A stretch of 64,000 bases of DNA from an uncultured Flavobacteriales bacterium (GCA_905478295.1 CAJQHZ010000037.1:1-64000), one strand, 5' to 3'; positions 8,639-18,220 are shown, counted from the stretch's first letter. Numbers and translations: made by a program. The notes: generated by a model not told the origin, from the sequence alone.

Positions 8639-11365
8639 TTAAATGCTAAATACTCGTTCTATAGTTTCTCTTTGGCGCTGCAAAGCCACTTTATTTGATC
8701 CACTCGCTGTCGCTGCGCTCGGCGCAGGACTAACAAGCGTTAAAGGCTGGTGCATTTGCCACAACATGTAGGTCCATGCCCCCATGTTCGCCGGTTCTTC
8801 TTGCGCCCAAACGTGCATCGCAGCGTTCGGATATTTTGCTACTTCCTGCTTGATGGCAAGATCATCGAGCGGGTATAATTGTTCAATTCTAATAATGGCC
8901 ACGTGATCCGCACCTTGTGCTTCACGCTCGTTCGCAAGTTCGTAATACAGTTTCCCTGAACAGAAGACCACTTTCGTGACTTTTTCCGGGGCTACTGTAG
9001 TGTCCGACAATATGGGTTGGAATGTACCGTGGGCCAATTCTTCCATACTGCTTTGCGCTTTTGGCAAACGCAACAAACTCTTTGGCGACATTACTACTAG
9101 CGGACGTCTAAAGTTACGCTTGTGTTGACGTCGCAGCAAATGATAGAAATTCGCTGGGGTGGTACAGTTTGCCACCGTCATATTTTCCTGCGCGCACATC
9201 TGTAAGAATCGCTCCAGTCGAGCAGAACTGTGTTCAGCACCTTGTCCTTCGTAACCGTGAGGAAGAAGTAAAACCAATCCATTCTGAACTTTCCATTTGT
9301 CCTCGGCAGCGGTGAGGAATTGGTCAATCATGATTTGGGCGCCGTTGGCAAAATCACCGAATTGGGCCTCCCAAATGGTCAAGGTATCCGGGGATGCCAT
9401 GGCATATCCGTAGTCAAATCCCATCACTGCGTATTCACTCAACAATGAATTATAGATGGCGAAACGGCCTTCTTTTCCAGGATATTCGTTGAGAAGGTTG
9501 ACCTCTTCGCCACTGTCCTCTACTTTTAAGATGGCATGACGGTGCGAGAACGTTCCACGCTCCACATCTTCTCCTGAAATTCGAATATTATAATCCTCTG
9601 CGAGAAGGGAGCCGTAGGCGAGCAATTCACCCATACCCCAATCTATGGAGTTACGTTCAAAAACTTGTGCGGCACGATCCCCCATCAATCGAACTGTTTT
9701 CTTTAAAAACTTCTTGCCCTCAGGTAAGGTCGTAATATGCTTCGCGATGTCCTTTAGCTTATCTAAATCGAAGGTTGTATCCACCGGATGTAGCATTTCA
9801 CCAGGCTCTGCGCTCGGATAATCTACCCACTCCTTCTCCATGAAAGGAGTAATCACATTGTGTTTGATTTTTTTAGCCTCATCAAAGTCAAGCTCGAGCA
9901 TAGATTTAAACTCTTCCTGCATCTCCTTGACCATAATCTGTGTGGCAACGCCATCACTCATCAAACGTTGCGCATAAATTTCGCGTGGGTTTGGGTGCTT
10001 GGAAATAGCCTTGTACAATAATGGCTGCGTAAATCTAGGTTCATCGCCTTCGTTATGTCCGTATTTCCGGTAACACAACAAGTCAATAAAAATATCACGC
10101 TGAAAACGTTGACGGTATTCTATGGCCAAACGCATCGCGTGCACTAATGCTTCAGGATCGTCCCCATTCACATGCAGCACAGGTGCTAAAATCACTTTTG
10201 CTATATCCGTACAATAGGTAGAAGAACGTGCGTCAAGATAATTTGTAGTAAAACCTACCTGATTATTGATGACAATATGCAAGGTTCCGCCAGTGCTGTA
10301 ACCGGCCAATTTTTCCATCTGAAGCGTTTCATACACCACGCCTTGCGCGGCAACTGCGGCATCTCCGTGAATAAGAATAGGCAATACCTTTCCCGATTCC
10401 ATGCCGTAGTCGTTGTTGATTTTGGCACGAGCAATACCTTCTACAACTGGATCAACGGCCTCAAGATGCGACGGGTTAGGCGCGATATTCATCACTACTT
10501 CGTTTCCGTCTACTGTTTTGTGCACAGTCGTATGGCCTAGATGGTACTTTACATCACCATCTATAGTCACATCGTCAAAAGCCTTTCCTTCAAATTCTGA
10601 AAATATCTGCTTACGTGGTTTTCCGAAAACATTCGTCAAAACGTTTAATCGGCCGCGGTGTGCCATGCCCAAAACAAATTCTTTTACACCGTAACGAGCA
10701 CCATGGTTAACAGCTTCATCCAAGCCTGGAATCAATGCTTCCGCACCTTCTATCGAGAAGCGCTTTTGCCCTACAAATTTTGTATTCAAGAAGGACTCGA
10801 AGCTAACGGCCTGGTTAAGTTTATGTAGAATTTGCTTTTTCTCTTCAATGGAGAGTTTAGGCTGGTTGTCGTCTTTATGGATCCAATTTTTAATCCATGT
10901 GCGGCGCTCCGGATCTCGAATATAGTTGTATTCTACCCCTGTGCTTTGGCAGTAGATTGCTTCTAAATGCGAGATGATTTCACGCAACTTCGTAGCCCCA
11001 GGCAGCCCCAATTCTGTGGCTGCATTAAATGGCGTATCAAGATCGTCTTTGCTTAATCCGAAGTTTTCGATGTCTAACGTTGGCTCGTAACTGCGACGCA
11101 TGCGAACCGGGTTTGTCTTTGTAAACAAATGCCCACGCGAACGGTAGCCTTGAATCAAATTCAAAACGTGAAACTCTTTAATTACCTCTTCAGGCACACC
11201 CGCGCCTTCAAGGTCTTCTTCAGAATAGATTTCTTTCGCAAAATCATATCCTTGGAAAAACGCTCGCCAGCTCGGCTCGATACCGTCCGGATTTTTAAGG
11301 TAGTGCTCGTATTGATCGTCGATCAATTGGGCGTGAATGCTTCCTAAAAATGAAAATCTATCCAT
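8639..11365 (-). CDS. sucA: 2-oxoglutarate dehydrogenase E1 component
   Basis: Thiamin-diphosphate-dependent decarboxylase of the 2-oxoglutarate dehydrogenase complex (908 residues, normal for the family). The N-terminus ([20 protein letters not shown]) is the short E1o N-terminal helix region. It is followed by the dehydrogenase domain with the TPP-binding segment [10 protein letters not shown]...NNQVGFTT, a transketolase-like pyrimidine-binding domain with VMGFDYGYA, and the C-terminal E1o domain ending in the motif EEPANMGAW. First gene of the sucAB operon. A TACTTTTG hexamer-like -7 element sits 22 bases upstream of the start codon. Confidence 0.96.
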   Translation of the reverse strand: MDRFSFLGSIHAQLIDDQYEHYLKNPDGIEPSWRAFFQGYDFAKEIYSEEDLEGAGVPEEVIKEFHVLNLIQGYRSRGHLFTKTNPVRMRRSYEPTLDIENFGLSKDDLDTPFNAATELGLPGATKLREIISHLEAIYCQSTGVEYNYIRDPERRTWIKNWIHKDDNQPKLSIEEKKQILHKLNQAVSFESFLNTKFVGQKRFSIEGAEALIPGLDEAVNHGARYGVKEFVLGMAHRGRLNVLTNVFGKPRKQIFSEFEGKAFDDVTIDGDVKYHLGHTTVHKTVDGNEVVMNIAPNPSHLEAVDPVVEGIARAKINNDYGMESGKVLPILIHGDAAVAAQGVVYETLQMEKLAGYSTGGTLHIVINNQVGFTTNYLDARSSTYCTDIAKVILAPVLHVNGDDPEALVHAMRLAIEYRQRFQRDIFIDLLCYRKYGHNEGDEPRFTQPLLYKAISKHPNPREIYAQRLMSDGVATQIMVKEMQEEFKSMLELDFDEAKKIKHNVITPFMEKEWVDYPSAEPGEMLHPVDTTFDLDKLKDIAKHITTLPEGKKFLKKTVRLMGDRAAQVFERNSIDWGMGELLAYGSLLAEDYNIRISGEDVERGTFSHRHAILKVEDSGEEVNLLNEYPGKEGRFAIYNSLLSEYAVMGFDYGYAMASPDTLTIWEAQFGDFANGAQIMIDQFLTAAEDKWKVQNGLVLLLPHGYEGQGAEHSSARLERFLQMCAQENMTVANCTTPANFYHLLRRQHKRNFRRPLVVMSPKSLLRLPKAQSSMEELAHGTFQPILSDTTVAPEKVTKVVFCSGKLYYELANEREAQGADHVAIIRIEQLYPLDDLAIKQEVAKYPNAAMHVWAQEEPANMGAWTYMLWQMHQPLTLVSPAPSAATASGSNKVALQRQRETIERVFSI

Positions 11366-11387
11366 TTATATGTGTTGGATTTACAAT

Positions 11388-11395
11388 CAAAAGTA
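11388..11395 (-). promoter_or_regulatory. Candidate Bacteroidota -7 box for sucAB
   Basis: The minus strand reads TACTTTTG, an exact match to the Bacteroidota -7 consensus TAnnTTTG. It lies 23-30 bases upstream of the sucA ATG. No good TTTG/TTG -33 element is seen at the usual spacing, so only the -7 half is supported. Confidence 0.45.
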
Positions 11396-11477
11396 CAACA
11401 CAAAACGCCGTCTATAGATTGGAATTTTGCAATATTCCCAACGGCTTTAACTATTCTGCAGCACGTAAACAATCGGT

Positions 11478-11507
11478 GCAAAAAAAAGCCCCTTAAAAAG
11501 GGGCCTT
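11478..11507 (-). terminator. Intrinsic terminator after the DUF2795 gene
   Basis: Stem GCCCCTT (11488-11494) with AAGGGGC (11498-11504), a 3-base loop, and a run of eight T on the minus strand. It begins 7 bases past the stop codon of the DUF2795 gene. Confidence 0.88.
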
Positions 11508-11510
11508 AAA

Positions 11511-11735
11511 TCAATATTCTTCTTCGTTCCAAAGGAAATCTTCTTCAGACGGATAGTCTGGCCAGATTTCTTCGATACCCTCGTACGTTTCTTCCTCTTC
11601 CTCCTCGATGGCTTGTAGGTTCTCCACCACCTCCAACGGTGCTCCCGTGCGGATGGCGTAGTCAATAAGCTCATCGCGAGTTGCCGGCCATGGCGCGTCA
11701 CTCAAATAAGATGCTAGTTCTAAGGTCCAGTACAT
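11511..11735 (-). CDS. DUF2795 family small acidic protein
   Basis: A 74-residue, strongly acidic protein. The N-terminal part (LASYLSDAPWPATRDELIDYAIRTGAP) matches the DUF2795 family, a short helical domain common in Bacteroidota and Actinobacteria and of unknown function. The C-terminal part has a run of Glu residues and ends in an aromatic/acidic tail. It stands alone, with a strong consensus promoter and its own terminator, which suggests high, independent expression. The overlapping 84-codon frame at 11447-11701 lacks family similarity and is a shadow. Confidence 0.85.
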   Translation of the reverse strand: MYWTLELASYLSDAPWPATRDELIDYAIRTGAPLEVVENLQAIEEEEEETYEGIEEIWPDYPSEEDFLWNEEEY

Positions 11736-11771
11736 AAGTCTTCAACAACTTTTAATGTATTATCAGTCGTG

Positions 11772-11801
11772 CAAAAGTAGTTTTTCTGCTGACTTGTGCA
11801 A
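11772..11801 (-). promoter_or_regulatory. Bacteroidota-type promoter of the DUF2795 gene
   Basis: On the minus strand a TTG (11799-11801) is followed after exactly 19 bases by TACTTTTG (11772-11779), matching the -33 and -7 elements of the primary sigma factor of Bacteroidota. The predicted 5' leader is about 30 bases. Confidence 0.7.
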
Positions 11802-11825
11802 CACCTTTAGAAAAAATGTAAGTGC

Positions 11826-12368
11826 TTAATACTTAGGAGTCCAAATTCTGTCCGGCGCGCCATTGGAAAAATCAATCCAACGTGCCATGACAAATAAGAA
11901 ATCTGAAAGTCGATTTATGGTTGTAATGATTTCTACCGCCACCTTCGCTTCATCATTTAATGCCACTACCTTGCGTTCTGCGCGGCGACAAACGGTGCGC
12001 GCTACATGACAATGGGCACTTTGCGGGTCTGCACCCGGTAAAATGAAACTCTTTAGTTCCGGTAGGATTTCATTCCATTGATCTATTTGACGTTCCAACT
12101 GCCCTACTAAGTCCTCGTTGAACTTTGGCAGGGGGAAATCAGGGGTTCCTTCTACTGCGAGATGGGATCCCATTGCGAAAAGTTCGCTTTGAATGGCTTG
12201 GGCATAAGGGAACTGATCGGACGGGAGCGTTGCTGCCAATACACCTAAATGACTGTTCAACTCATCAAATGTACCGTATGCTTCTAACCGCAATTCTGCT
12301 TTCGAAACGCGGCTTCCGCTCAACAGCGATGTCTGACCATGATCGCCGGTTTTAGTGTAAATTTTCAT
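11826..12368 (-). CDS. Cob(I)alamin adenosyltransferase, PduO type
   Basis: Transfers the adenosyl group of ATP to cob(I)alamin to make coenzyme B12. The N-terminal ATP-binding motif TKTGDHGQTSLLSG, the EAYGTFDELNSHLG motif and the later CRRAERKV signature with its ATP/cobalamin-contacting Arg/Glu residues identify the PduO (MMAB) family, and the length of 180 is typical. It lies three bases after the PurF-like gene and is probably co-transcribed with it. No adenosylcobalamin-dependent enzyme is visible nearby; a methylmalonyl-CoA mutase elsewhere is the usual partner. Confidence 0.92.
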   Translation of the reverse strand: MKIYTKTGDHGQTSLLSGSRVSKAELRLEAYGTFDELNSHLGVLAATLPSDQFPYAQAIQSELFAMGSHLAVEGTPDFPLPKFNEDLVGQLERQIDQWNEILPELKSFILPGADPQSAHCHVARTVCRRAERKVVALNDEAKVAVEIITTINRLSDFLFVMARWIDFSNGAPDRIWTPKY

Positions 12369-12371
12369 GTT

Positions 12372-14267
12372 TTAGTAGGCTCGTTCTGTACGTCCTTCAA
12401 CGTAATACATGAAGCTCTTGTTCACGACACGATTTCCGCCCGGAGTCGGGTAATCGCCAGTAAAGTACCAATCTCCAGGATGATCGGGACAGCTCAAGTG
12501 TAAATCTTCAATGGTTTGATACAGCACAGTAACCTTTGCTCTGACCTCAGGTGGTGTCAATAATTCCGCAATCTTATCACTGATCTCTTGCGCTTCGAAC
12601 GGCTCATAGATGTCTTTAACGAAATTCTGTACTTCGTGGTCGGCCAGATGGGATTGGGCCTTACATTTTTCATAGACCGTTTGAATCACGTCTTCTTGAC
12701 CGCGTTCTTTTAGTAGGGCAATTGCAGCTCTGAAGGCCACAAAATCTCCCATACGCGCCATATCTATACCGTAGCAATCCGGGTAACGGATTTGAGGGGC
12801 AGAAGAAGCAATGACGATGTGCTTCGGGCTTAGTCGGTCAAAAATGCGGAGAATGCTTTGCTTCAACGTCGTTCCACGCACAATACTATCATCAATCGCT
12901 ACCAAGTGATCCGTCGGTTTTACCGAACCGTGAGTAATGTCGTAGACGTGGCTAACCAATTCATCTCTTGAACTATCTTCTGTAATAAACGTACGTAGTT
13001 TCACATCCTTCCAAGCCACTTTTTCAACCCGTGGACGCAAGTCTAAAATCGCTTTCAACTGGTCGTTTGTTGGATTTTCTAATGCAGTAATACGGTCATA
13101 TTTCATGCCATTAAAATGATCTTCCATTCCCTTCACCATCCCGTAAAAGCTCACCTCAGCGGTGTTTGGAATAAAAGAAAATACCGTATCCTCTACTTCA
13201 CCGTCGACAAGGTCTACAATCCTTGGGATTAGTCTACGGCCCAATTCAATGCGTTCTTTGTAAATGTCTTTATCATTCCCGCGAGAGAAGTAAATGCGCT
13301 CAAAAGAACACGCTTTAAATTCCGTTGGTGTTTTGATTTCATCAATCGAGACCTCCCCATGATGCTTCACAATAAGTGCATTTCCCGGGGGCAATTCTGT
13401 GATTTGCTCAGATTTTAAATTCAGGGCCGTTTGTATCACAGGGCGTTCTGATGCCACAACAACTATTTCGTCATCGTAATAATAGTAGGCCGGTCGAATT
13501 CCAGCCGGATCGCGCAATACAAAAGAATCACCGTGTCCGGTCATACCAGCCATTGCGTATCCGCCGTCCCATTTTTTAGAGGCGCGGCGTAGGATATCTG
13601 CAAGGTCTAATCGGTTGGCAATTTCTGCAGTGGCCTCTTTTTTAGAGTAGCCCTCCGCCTTGAGCTCGTAGTATAATTCGTCATTGGCCTCATCAAGGAA
13701 GTGACCAATTTTTTCCATGATTGTGACCGTATCCGCTTTCTCTTTAGGATGCTGGCCCAATTCGACCAATTCGTTAAAGAGTTCGTCAACATTCGTCATG
13801 TTGAAGTTTCCCGCAACAATCAAATTCCGGGTCGGCCAGTTGTTCTGTCTCAAGAACGGGTGGCATGCCTCAATGGTGTTCCCTCCATAAGTTCCATAAC
13901 GCAAGTGACCCAAAAAGACTTCCCCTGTAAAGGGCAGGTTTTCTTTCAACCACGGCACATCAGAAAGGCGCGATGCATCACCCGCAATACCCTCGGCAAT
14001 ACGCTTCTGTGCTTTACCGAAGATGTCACCAATGCTATTGGTGTCAACCGAACGGTAACGCGAGATGTACCGTGTGCCCGGTGCCATATTCAACTTAATG
14101 TTCGCAAGACCCGCACCGTCTTGTCCACGGTTGCGTTGCTTCTCCATGAGGAGGTACATCTTGTTTAGGCCGTAAAATGCCGTTCCGTATTTTTCAACGT
14201 AGTATTCGAGAGGCTTTCTCAGGCGAACGAACGCTATACCACATTCGTGTTTGATGGGATCACTCAT
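12372..14267 (-). CDS. Amidophosphoribosyltransferase-family protein (long PurF-like form)
   Basis: Glutamine amidotransferase fused to a phosphoribosyltransferase domain. The N-terminal nucleophile is Cys9 in HECGIAFV; like classical PurF it would need removal of a short propeptide to become N-terminal. RGQDGAGLA and HLRYGTYG belong to the class II amidotransferase domain; VAIDDSIVRGTTL is the PRPP-binding loop. At 631 residues it is about 120-150 longer than classical PurF, with extra sequence in the amidotransferase half (about residues 160-225) and a C-terminal extension. Bacteroidota genomes often carry this long form beside a normal purF, so it may not be the purine-pathway enzyme. Followed by the adenosyltransferase gene after 3 bases. 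Confidence 0.8.
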   Translation of the reverse strand: MSDPIKHECGIAFVRLRKPLEYYVEKYGTAFYGLNKMYLLMEKQRNRGQDGAGLANIKLNMAPGTRYISRYRSVDTNSIGDIFGKAQKRIAEGIAGDASRLSDVPWLKENLPFTGEVFLGHLRYGTYGGNTIEACHPFLRQNNWPTRNLIVAGNFNMTNVDELFNELVELGQHPKEKADTVTIMEKIGHFLDEANDELYYELKAEGYSKKEATAEIANRLDLADILRRASKKWDGGYAMAGMTGHGDSFVLRDPAGIRPAYYYYDDEIVVVASERPVIQTALNLKSEQITELPPGNALIVKHHGEVSIDEIKTPTEFKACSFERIYFSRGNDKDIYKERIELGRRLIPRIVDLVDGEVEDTVFSFIPNTAEVSFYGMVKGMEDHFNGMKYDRITALENPTNDQLKAILDLRPRVEKVAWKDVKLRTFITEDSSRDELVSHVYDITHGSVKPTDHLVAIDDSIVRGTTLKQSILRIFDRLSPKHIVIASSAPQIRYPDCYGIDMARMGDFVAFRAAIALLKERGQEDVIQTVYEKCKAQSHLADHEVQNFVKDIYEPFEAQEISDKIAELLTPPEVRAKVTVLYQTIEDLHLSCPDHPGDWYFTGDYPTPGGNRVVNKSFMYYVEGRTERAY

Positions 14268-14325
14268 AGGAAGTGTTAATGTGGTTCAAAATTACCGAAA
14301 TTCTCGCAGGTGTACCAAGGATTTT

Positions 14326-15357
14326 CTAAGGGAGTAAGTGAGATAAATCCATTCCCAGCCATTCCAGTGCAGCGCCATGCAGTAGCTTTCCTTTACGCTC
14401 CTCGCTCCATGGCATTCCGTTGATGAGTTTACCGGGTTGTAATTCGCCGAGCGGGAAAGGATAATCGGTCCCTAATGCGACTCTATTTTCTCCCACCAAA
14501 CCCACTATATATTCGAGCATCTGGGGATCATGCACTAACGAATCGAGCCAAAATTTACCCATGTACTCTTTTGGGGCAATGGGGTTATCTACGGCGCAAA
14601 GGTCTGGGCGCACGTCAAATCCGTGTTGTACACGAGCGAGCGTTGCAGGGAACGATCCACCGCCGTGCGCAAAAGCAACACGCAGCTTTGGAAGGCGCTC
14701 AAAAACGCCGCCGAAAATCATCGAACAAATGGCCAGCGAACTTTCAGCCGGCATTCCAACCAACCAGGGCAACCAATACTTTGTCATTTTCTCCTTTGCC
14801 ATCATATCCCACGGGTGAACGAAAATGGCCATATCTAAATCTTGACACGCCTCAAAAATGGGGAATAACTCTGGTGCGTCGAGATTCCAGTCGTTGATGT
14901 GTGTTCCGATCTGAATCCCCTTTAGCCCAATTTCTTTGCACCGTCGTAACTCCTGTATAGCTAGATCTGGTGCTTGCATTGGCACTGTTCCTAGACCAAC
15001 GAATCGGGTGGGGTAACGGTTACAAATTTCCGCAATGTGGTCGTTTAAAAATTGGGCTACTTCAAGCGTGTCTTGCGGCTTCGCCCAATAACTAAACATT
15101 ACGGGAACTGTAGACAATACCTGCACATCCACATGGTGGTGACCGCATTCTTTCATGCGCGCCTCAGGGCTCCAACAATTGTCCTCAACCTCGCGAAAAA
15201 ACTCGCCATCTTTCATCATTCGAGCGCTGCAGCTCTTGTGATGATCGAGCGTTATAAATCCTCCATAGCCGAACTTCTCCCTAAAATTCGGGATGTGCTC
15301 GGGTAGAATGTGTGTATGGATATCAACCGTAAAATTTCTTGATGTAATCTGACACAT
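14326..15357 (-). CDS. 2-amino-3-carboxymuconate-6-semialdehyde decarboxylase (ACMSD)
   Basis: Zinc-dependent amidohydrolase-superfamily decarboxylase that converts ACMS to 2-aminomuconate 6-semialdehyde, diverting the kynurenine pathway from NAD synthesis to catabolism. The metal ligands match known ACMSD exactly in order and spacing: His14 and His16 (DIHTHILPE), His181 (FVHPWD), His231 (AHGGGSFP) and Asp298 (LGTDYPFP). The strongly conserved KYWLPWLVGMPAE is also present. Length 343 against about 335 in the family. It starts 3 bases after the 3-hydroxyanthranilate dioxygenase gene, so enzyme order follows reaction order. Confidence 0.95.
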   Translation of the reverse strand: MCQITSRNFTVDIHTHILPEHIPNFREKFGYGGFITLDHHKSCSARMMKDGEFFREVEDNCWSPEARMKECGHHHVDVQVLSTVPVMFSYWAKPQDTLEVAQFLNDHIAEICNRYPTRFVGLGTVPMQAPDLAIQELRRCKEIGLKGIQIGTHINDWNLDAPELFPIFEACQDLDMAIFVHPWDMMAKEKMTKYWLPWLVGMPAESSLAICSMIFGGVFERLPKLRVAFAHGGGSFPATLARVQHGFDVRPDLCAVDNPIAPKEYMGKFWLDSLVHDPQMLEYIVGLVGENRVALGTDYPFPLGELQPGKLINGMPWSEERKGKLLHGAALEWLGMDLSHLLP

Positions 15358-15360
15358 ACC

Positions 15361-15891
15361 CTAAACGAATCTGGGATCAACCTCCATCACGTGCCCACAA
15401 TCCTTGCAGGTACGGTTAGATTCGTTGCCATAATAGTCGCGGAAATGCGGAAGAAAGTCTTTCTCAACATCTTTTAACTCGAAAAAGGTTTCGTGTAATT
15501 TACCGTTGCAATCGTCACAAAACCACATTAGACCATCCGTGAATCCACGACCCTCGCGAATGCGCTCAATCACAAGACCGATACTGCCTTCGTGACGAAC
15601 GGGACTGTGCGGCATTTTCGCCGGGACGGTCATCATGTCGCCGGGACCCAAATGCAGTTCATGCGCCTGACCATCGACTTGTACTTTAACCGTGATATTG
15701 CCTTCTAACTGGTAGAAAAACTCTTCCGTTTCATTGTAATGGTAATCTTTTCGAGCATTTGGCCCTGCTACAACCATAACGATGTAGTCGTCCGATTCTG
15801 GGGTTAAATTCTTATTCGCCACCGGGGGCTTAAGAAGGTCTCTGTTTTCATCCAGCCACTGCTGAAAATTGAAGGGTTTTGGTACAGCCAT
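15361..15891 (-). CDS. nbaC: 3-hydroxyanthranilate 3,4-dioxygenase
   Basis: Non-haem iron cupin dioxygenase that opens the ring of 3-hydroxyanthranilate to give ACMS. The iron ligands His51, Glu57 and His95, and the C-terminal rubredoxin-like iron site Cys125, Cys128, Cys162 and Cys165 (CDDC, CKDC) fall at the same residue numbers as in the Ralstonia enzyme. The ring-contacting motif ETEEFFYQLEG is present and the length (176) is typical. First gene of the minus-strand arm of the catabolic cluster. The divergent dehydrogenase gene starts 92 bases away, so both arms probably share a control region. Confidence 0.95.
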   Translation of the reverse strand: MAVPKPFNFQQWLDENRDLLKPPVANKNLTPESDDYIVMVVAGPNARKDYHYNETEEFFYQLEGNITVKVQVDGQAHELHLGPGDMMTVPAKMPHSPVRHEGSIGLVIERIREGRGFTDGLMWFCDDCNGKLHETFFELKDVEKDFLPHFRDYYGNESNRTCKDCGHVMEVDPRFV

Positions 15892-15957
15892 TTGAGTTCG
15901 CTTTGGGACTTCAATTTATGAAATTCAAAACCGATTTCATCCTGCCTCACCCTTCCT

Positions 15958-15965
15958 TATATTCG
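15958..15965 (+). promoter_or_regulatory. Possible -7 box for the dehydrogenase arm
   Basis: TATATTCG differs from TAnnTTTG at one position and lies 18 bases before the chosen ATG at 15984. No clear -33 element is seen. Weak support only. Confidence 0.3.
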
Positions 15966-15983
15966 TACGGACAGATCACAGCT

Positions 15984-17423
15984 ATGGATTTACAGAATTA
16001 CATTGGAGGAAAGTTCCTTGAACCCCTTCACAAACAATACCTTACTAATACTAATCCTGCTACGGGAGAAGCCTATGGACGCATACCCAGGTCCGGCGAA
16101 AAAGATGTAATGCGCGCCACAGAAGCGGCGCGCGAAGCATTTCCTCACTGGAGCGCACTGCCTGCCTCTGAGCGAAGTGCATGGATGTTAAAGGTTGCGG
16201 ATGAGATTGAACGACGCTCGCCAGAATTAGCTCTTGCGGAATCTATTGATAATGGGAAACCGCTTTCGCTTGCCACTGCTGTTGACATTCCTCGCGCTCG
16301 GGACAATTTTAAATTTTATGCCACCGCGATCCTCCATGATGCCTATGAAACTCACGACATGGGAACCCATGGTTTCAACTATACGCTACGCCAACCTGTG
16401 GGTGTCGCCGGATGTATTTCGCCATGGAATTTACCGCTCTATTTATTTACGTGGAAAATTGCTCCAGCCCTTGCGGCCGGTAATACGGTTGTTGCAAAAC
16501 CCTCAGAAGTGACCCCAGCCACCGCCTTTTTATTATGTAAGATTTTAGACGATATCGACTTTCCAGCGGGTGTTTTAAATATCGTCCATGGATTAGGTCC
16601 AGAAGTTGGCGCAGCCATTGTCGCCCATCAAGACATTCCTATCATTTCCTTTACAGGCGGCACACAAACCGGTAAAGCCATTAGTGCTGTTGCGGCTCCA
16701 ATGTTTAAAAAACTAAGTCTTGAGCTTGGCGGGAAAAACGCGAATATTGTTTTCGAAGATTGCGAATTCGACGAAGCGGTTAAAACCAGCGTTCGCGCTG
16801 CATTCGCTAATCAGGGTCAGATCTGTCTGTGCGGTTCACGTATCTATGTACAACGCAGCATCTACGAAAAATTCAAAGAAGCTTTTGTCGCTCGTGTCAA
16901 AGGTCTTACTGTTGGCGACCCCCTCGAAGAAGGTACCAGAACGGGCGCGGTTGTGAGTAAAGCGCATTTTGAAAAAGTACTTTCACACATTGCAGTCGCT
17001 GTAGAAGAGGGCGGCACGCTACTCACCGGCGGAAACCCGGTCCAATTAACCGGTCGTTGTAAAAACGGCTACTTCATAGAACCGACTGTTTTCGAAAACC
17101 TAGACGCTACTTGCCGAACCAATCAAGAGGAAATCTTTGGACCGGTCGTTACGCTCACTCCTTTCGATACTGAAGAGGAAGCGCTTGCTATGGCCAACGG
17201 CACGGCTTACGGTTTGGCAGCCACAGTTTGGACGAGCAACCTTCAAGTGGCCCACCGAATGGCCGCTCACCTGCACGCCGGCATCATTTGGGTGAACTGT
17301 TGGTTACTGCGCGATCTTCGCACACCTTTCGGAGGTGTGAAGCAAAGTGGTGTTGGCCGCGAAGGCGGTTTTGAGGCACTCCGATTCTTTACTGAACCTA
17401 AAAACATTTGCATCAAATTATGA
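15984..17423 (+). CDS. 2-aminomuconate 6-semialdehyde dehydrogenase
   Basis: NAD-dependent aldehyde dehydrogenase, 479 residues, oxidising 2-aminomuconate semialdehyde to 2-aminomuconate. Catalytic Cys281 lies in NQGQICLCGSR and the general base Glu247 in LELGGKNA; the cofactor motif SFTGGTQTGKAI is present. The assignment to this substrate rests on context (divergent from HAAO/ACMSD, overlapping the oxalocrotonate decarboxylase) and on similarity to the ALDH8/AMSDH group. The frame extends upstream to 15879 and overlaps the HAAO start, but the ATG at 15984 (MDLQNYIGGKF) matches the family N-terminus. It overlaps the next gene by ATGA. Confidence 0.9.
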   Translation: MDLQNYIGGKFLEPLHKQYLTNTNPATGEAYGRIPRSGEKDVMRATEAAREAFPHWSALPASERSAWMLKVADEIERRSPELALAESIDNGKPLSLATAVDIPRARDNFKFYATAILHDAYETHDMGTHGFNYTLRQPVGVAGCISPWNLPLYLFTWKIAPALAAGNTVVAKPSEVTPATAFLLCKILDDIDFPAGVLNIVHGLGPEVGAAIVAHQDIPIISFTGGTQTGKAISAVAAPMFKKLSLELGGKNANIVFEDCEFDEAVKTSVRAAFANQGQICLCGSRIYVQRSIYEKFKEAFVARVKGLTVGDPLEEGTRTGAVVSKAHFEKVLSHIAVAVEEGGTLLTGGNPVQLTGRCKNGYFIEPTVFENLDATCRTNQEEIFGPVVTLTPFDTEEEALAMANGTAYGLAATVWTSNLQVAHRMAAHLHAGIIWVNCWLLRDLRTPFGGVKQSGVGREGGFEALRFFTEPKNICIKL

Positions 17424-18184
17424 TTCCTCATAGCCAGTGGGCAAAAGCCCTACACCAAAGTGCGCGTACACAAAAACCCCGCGACCAATTTTCTACTCAA
17501 CATACCTACACGCTAGACGACGCCTATACGGTTCAGCACGCCCTTATTCAGGAGCGGGTCCAGGAGGGCCATACGATCATAGGCATAAAAATGGGGTTCA
17601 CTTCCGTCGCTAAAATGAAGCAAATGGGGGTCGAGGACATGATTATTGGCCAATTAACGGAGGATATGCGAATCACCAGTAAAGCGCCTTTAGTACGTTC
17701 AAAATGCATCCACCCGCGTGCAGAGCCTGAAATCGCGTTTCGTCTTTCACAAGATATTACGTCCCCACTGAGCGTTAATGAAGTTTCATCTGTCGTAGAC
17801 GGGGTTGCCTCAGCCATTGAAGTCATCGATTCACGTTACGAAAACTTCAAATTTTCCCTAGAAGATGTAGTCGCAGATAATTGCAGCTCCTGCGGATTCG
17901 CACTAGGTCCTTGGTGTCAAGTCCCGTTGGGTCTTAACGGTTTAGACATGGTCCAAACTTTTAATCATACGATAGTGGCAGAAGGAACAAGTGATGCAAT
18001 TCTAGACAACCCTTTTGAAGCACTAGCAGCAGCAACACGTTTAGCACACCAATACGGTTTGCCGTTGAAAAAAGGCATGATCGTTTTGGCCGGTGCCGCA
18101 ACAGCGGCTCATTTTATAGGTGCATCCGAAAATGTAGAAGTCACAGTCGATGGATTAGGGTCAGCAAACTTCGAGGTGGTGTAA
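17420..18184 (+). CDS. 4-oxalocrotonate decarboxylase
   Basis: Member of the hydratase/decarboxylase (FAH-like) family that decarboxylates 2-oxo-3-hexenedioate in meta-cleavage pathways (NbaG, DmpH, XylI). Features include GIKMGFTS, the metal-site region PRAEPEIAF and the end motif ATAAHFIGASENVEV. The ATG at 17420 overlaps the dehydrogenase stop (ATGA), giving 254 residues; the frame could start 12 bases earlier but that would only extend the overlap. With HAAO, ACMSD and AMSDH it covers 3-hydroxyanthranilate degradation, except that the 2-aminomuconate deaminase step between AMSDH and this enzyme is not encoded in the window. Distinction from the sister hydratase is by context and motif. 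Confidence 0.85.
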   Translation: MIPHSQWAKALHQSARTQKPRDQFSTQHTYTLDDAYTVQHALIQERVQEGHTIIGIKMGFTSVAKMKQMGVEDMIIGQLTEDMRITSKAPLVRSKCIHPRAEPEIAFRLSQDITSPLSVNEVSSVVDGVASAIEVIDSRYENFKFSLEDVVADNCSSCGFALGPWCQVPLGLNGLDMVQTFNHTIVAEGTSDAILDNPFEALAAATRLAHQYGLPLKKGMIVLAGAATAAHFIGASENVEVTVDGLGSANFEVV

Positions 18185-18191
18185 AAAGAAA

Positions 18192-18220
18192 CGAGCCACA
18201 CCGGGGTACGGAGTGGCTCG
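18192..18220 (+). terminator. Hairpin after the decarboxylase gene
   Basis: Eight-bp stem CGAGCCAC (18192-18199) with GTGGCTCG (18213-18220) and a 13-base loop, starting 7 bases after the stop codon. There is no T run on the plus strand, so termination strength is uncertain. A second inverted repeat (18235-18242 with 18273-18280, arm GTCGCATC) follows. Confidence 0.5.

Noticed and set aside
11447-11701. 84-codon frame overlapping the DUF2795 gene
   Set aside because: It lacks family similarity and overlaps a gene with a clear promoter and terminator.
15879-15983. Longer N-terminus for the aldehyde dehydrogenase
   Set aside because: It would overlap the divergent HAAO gene and adds 35 residues outside the family domain.
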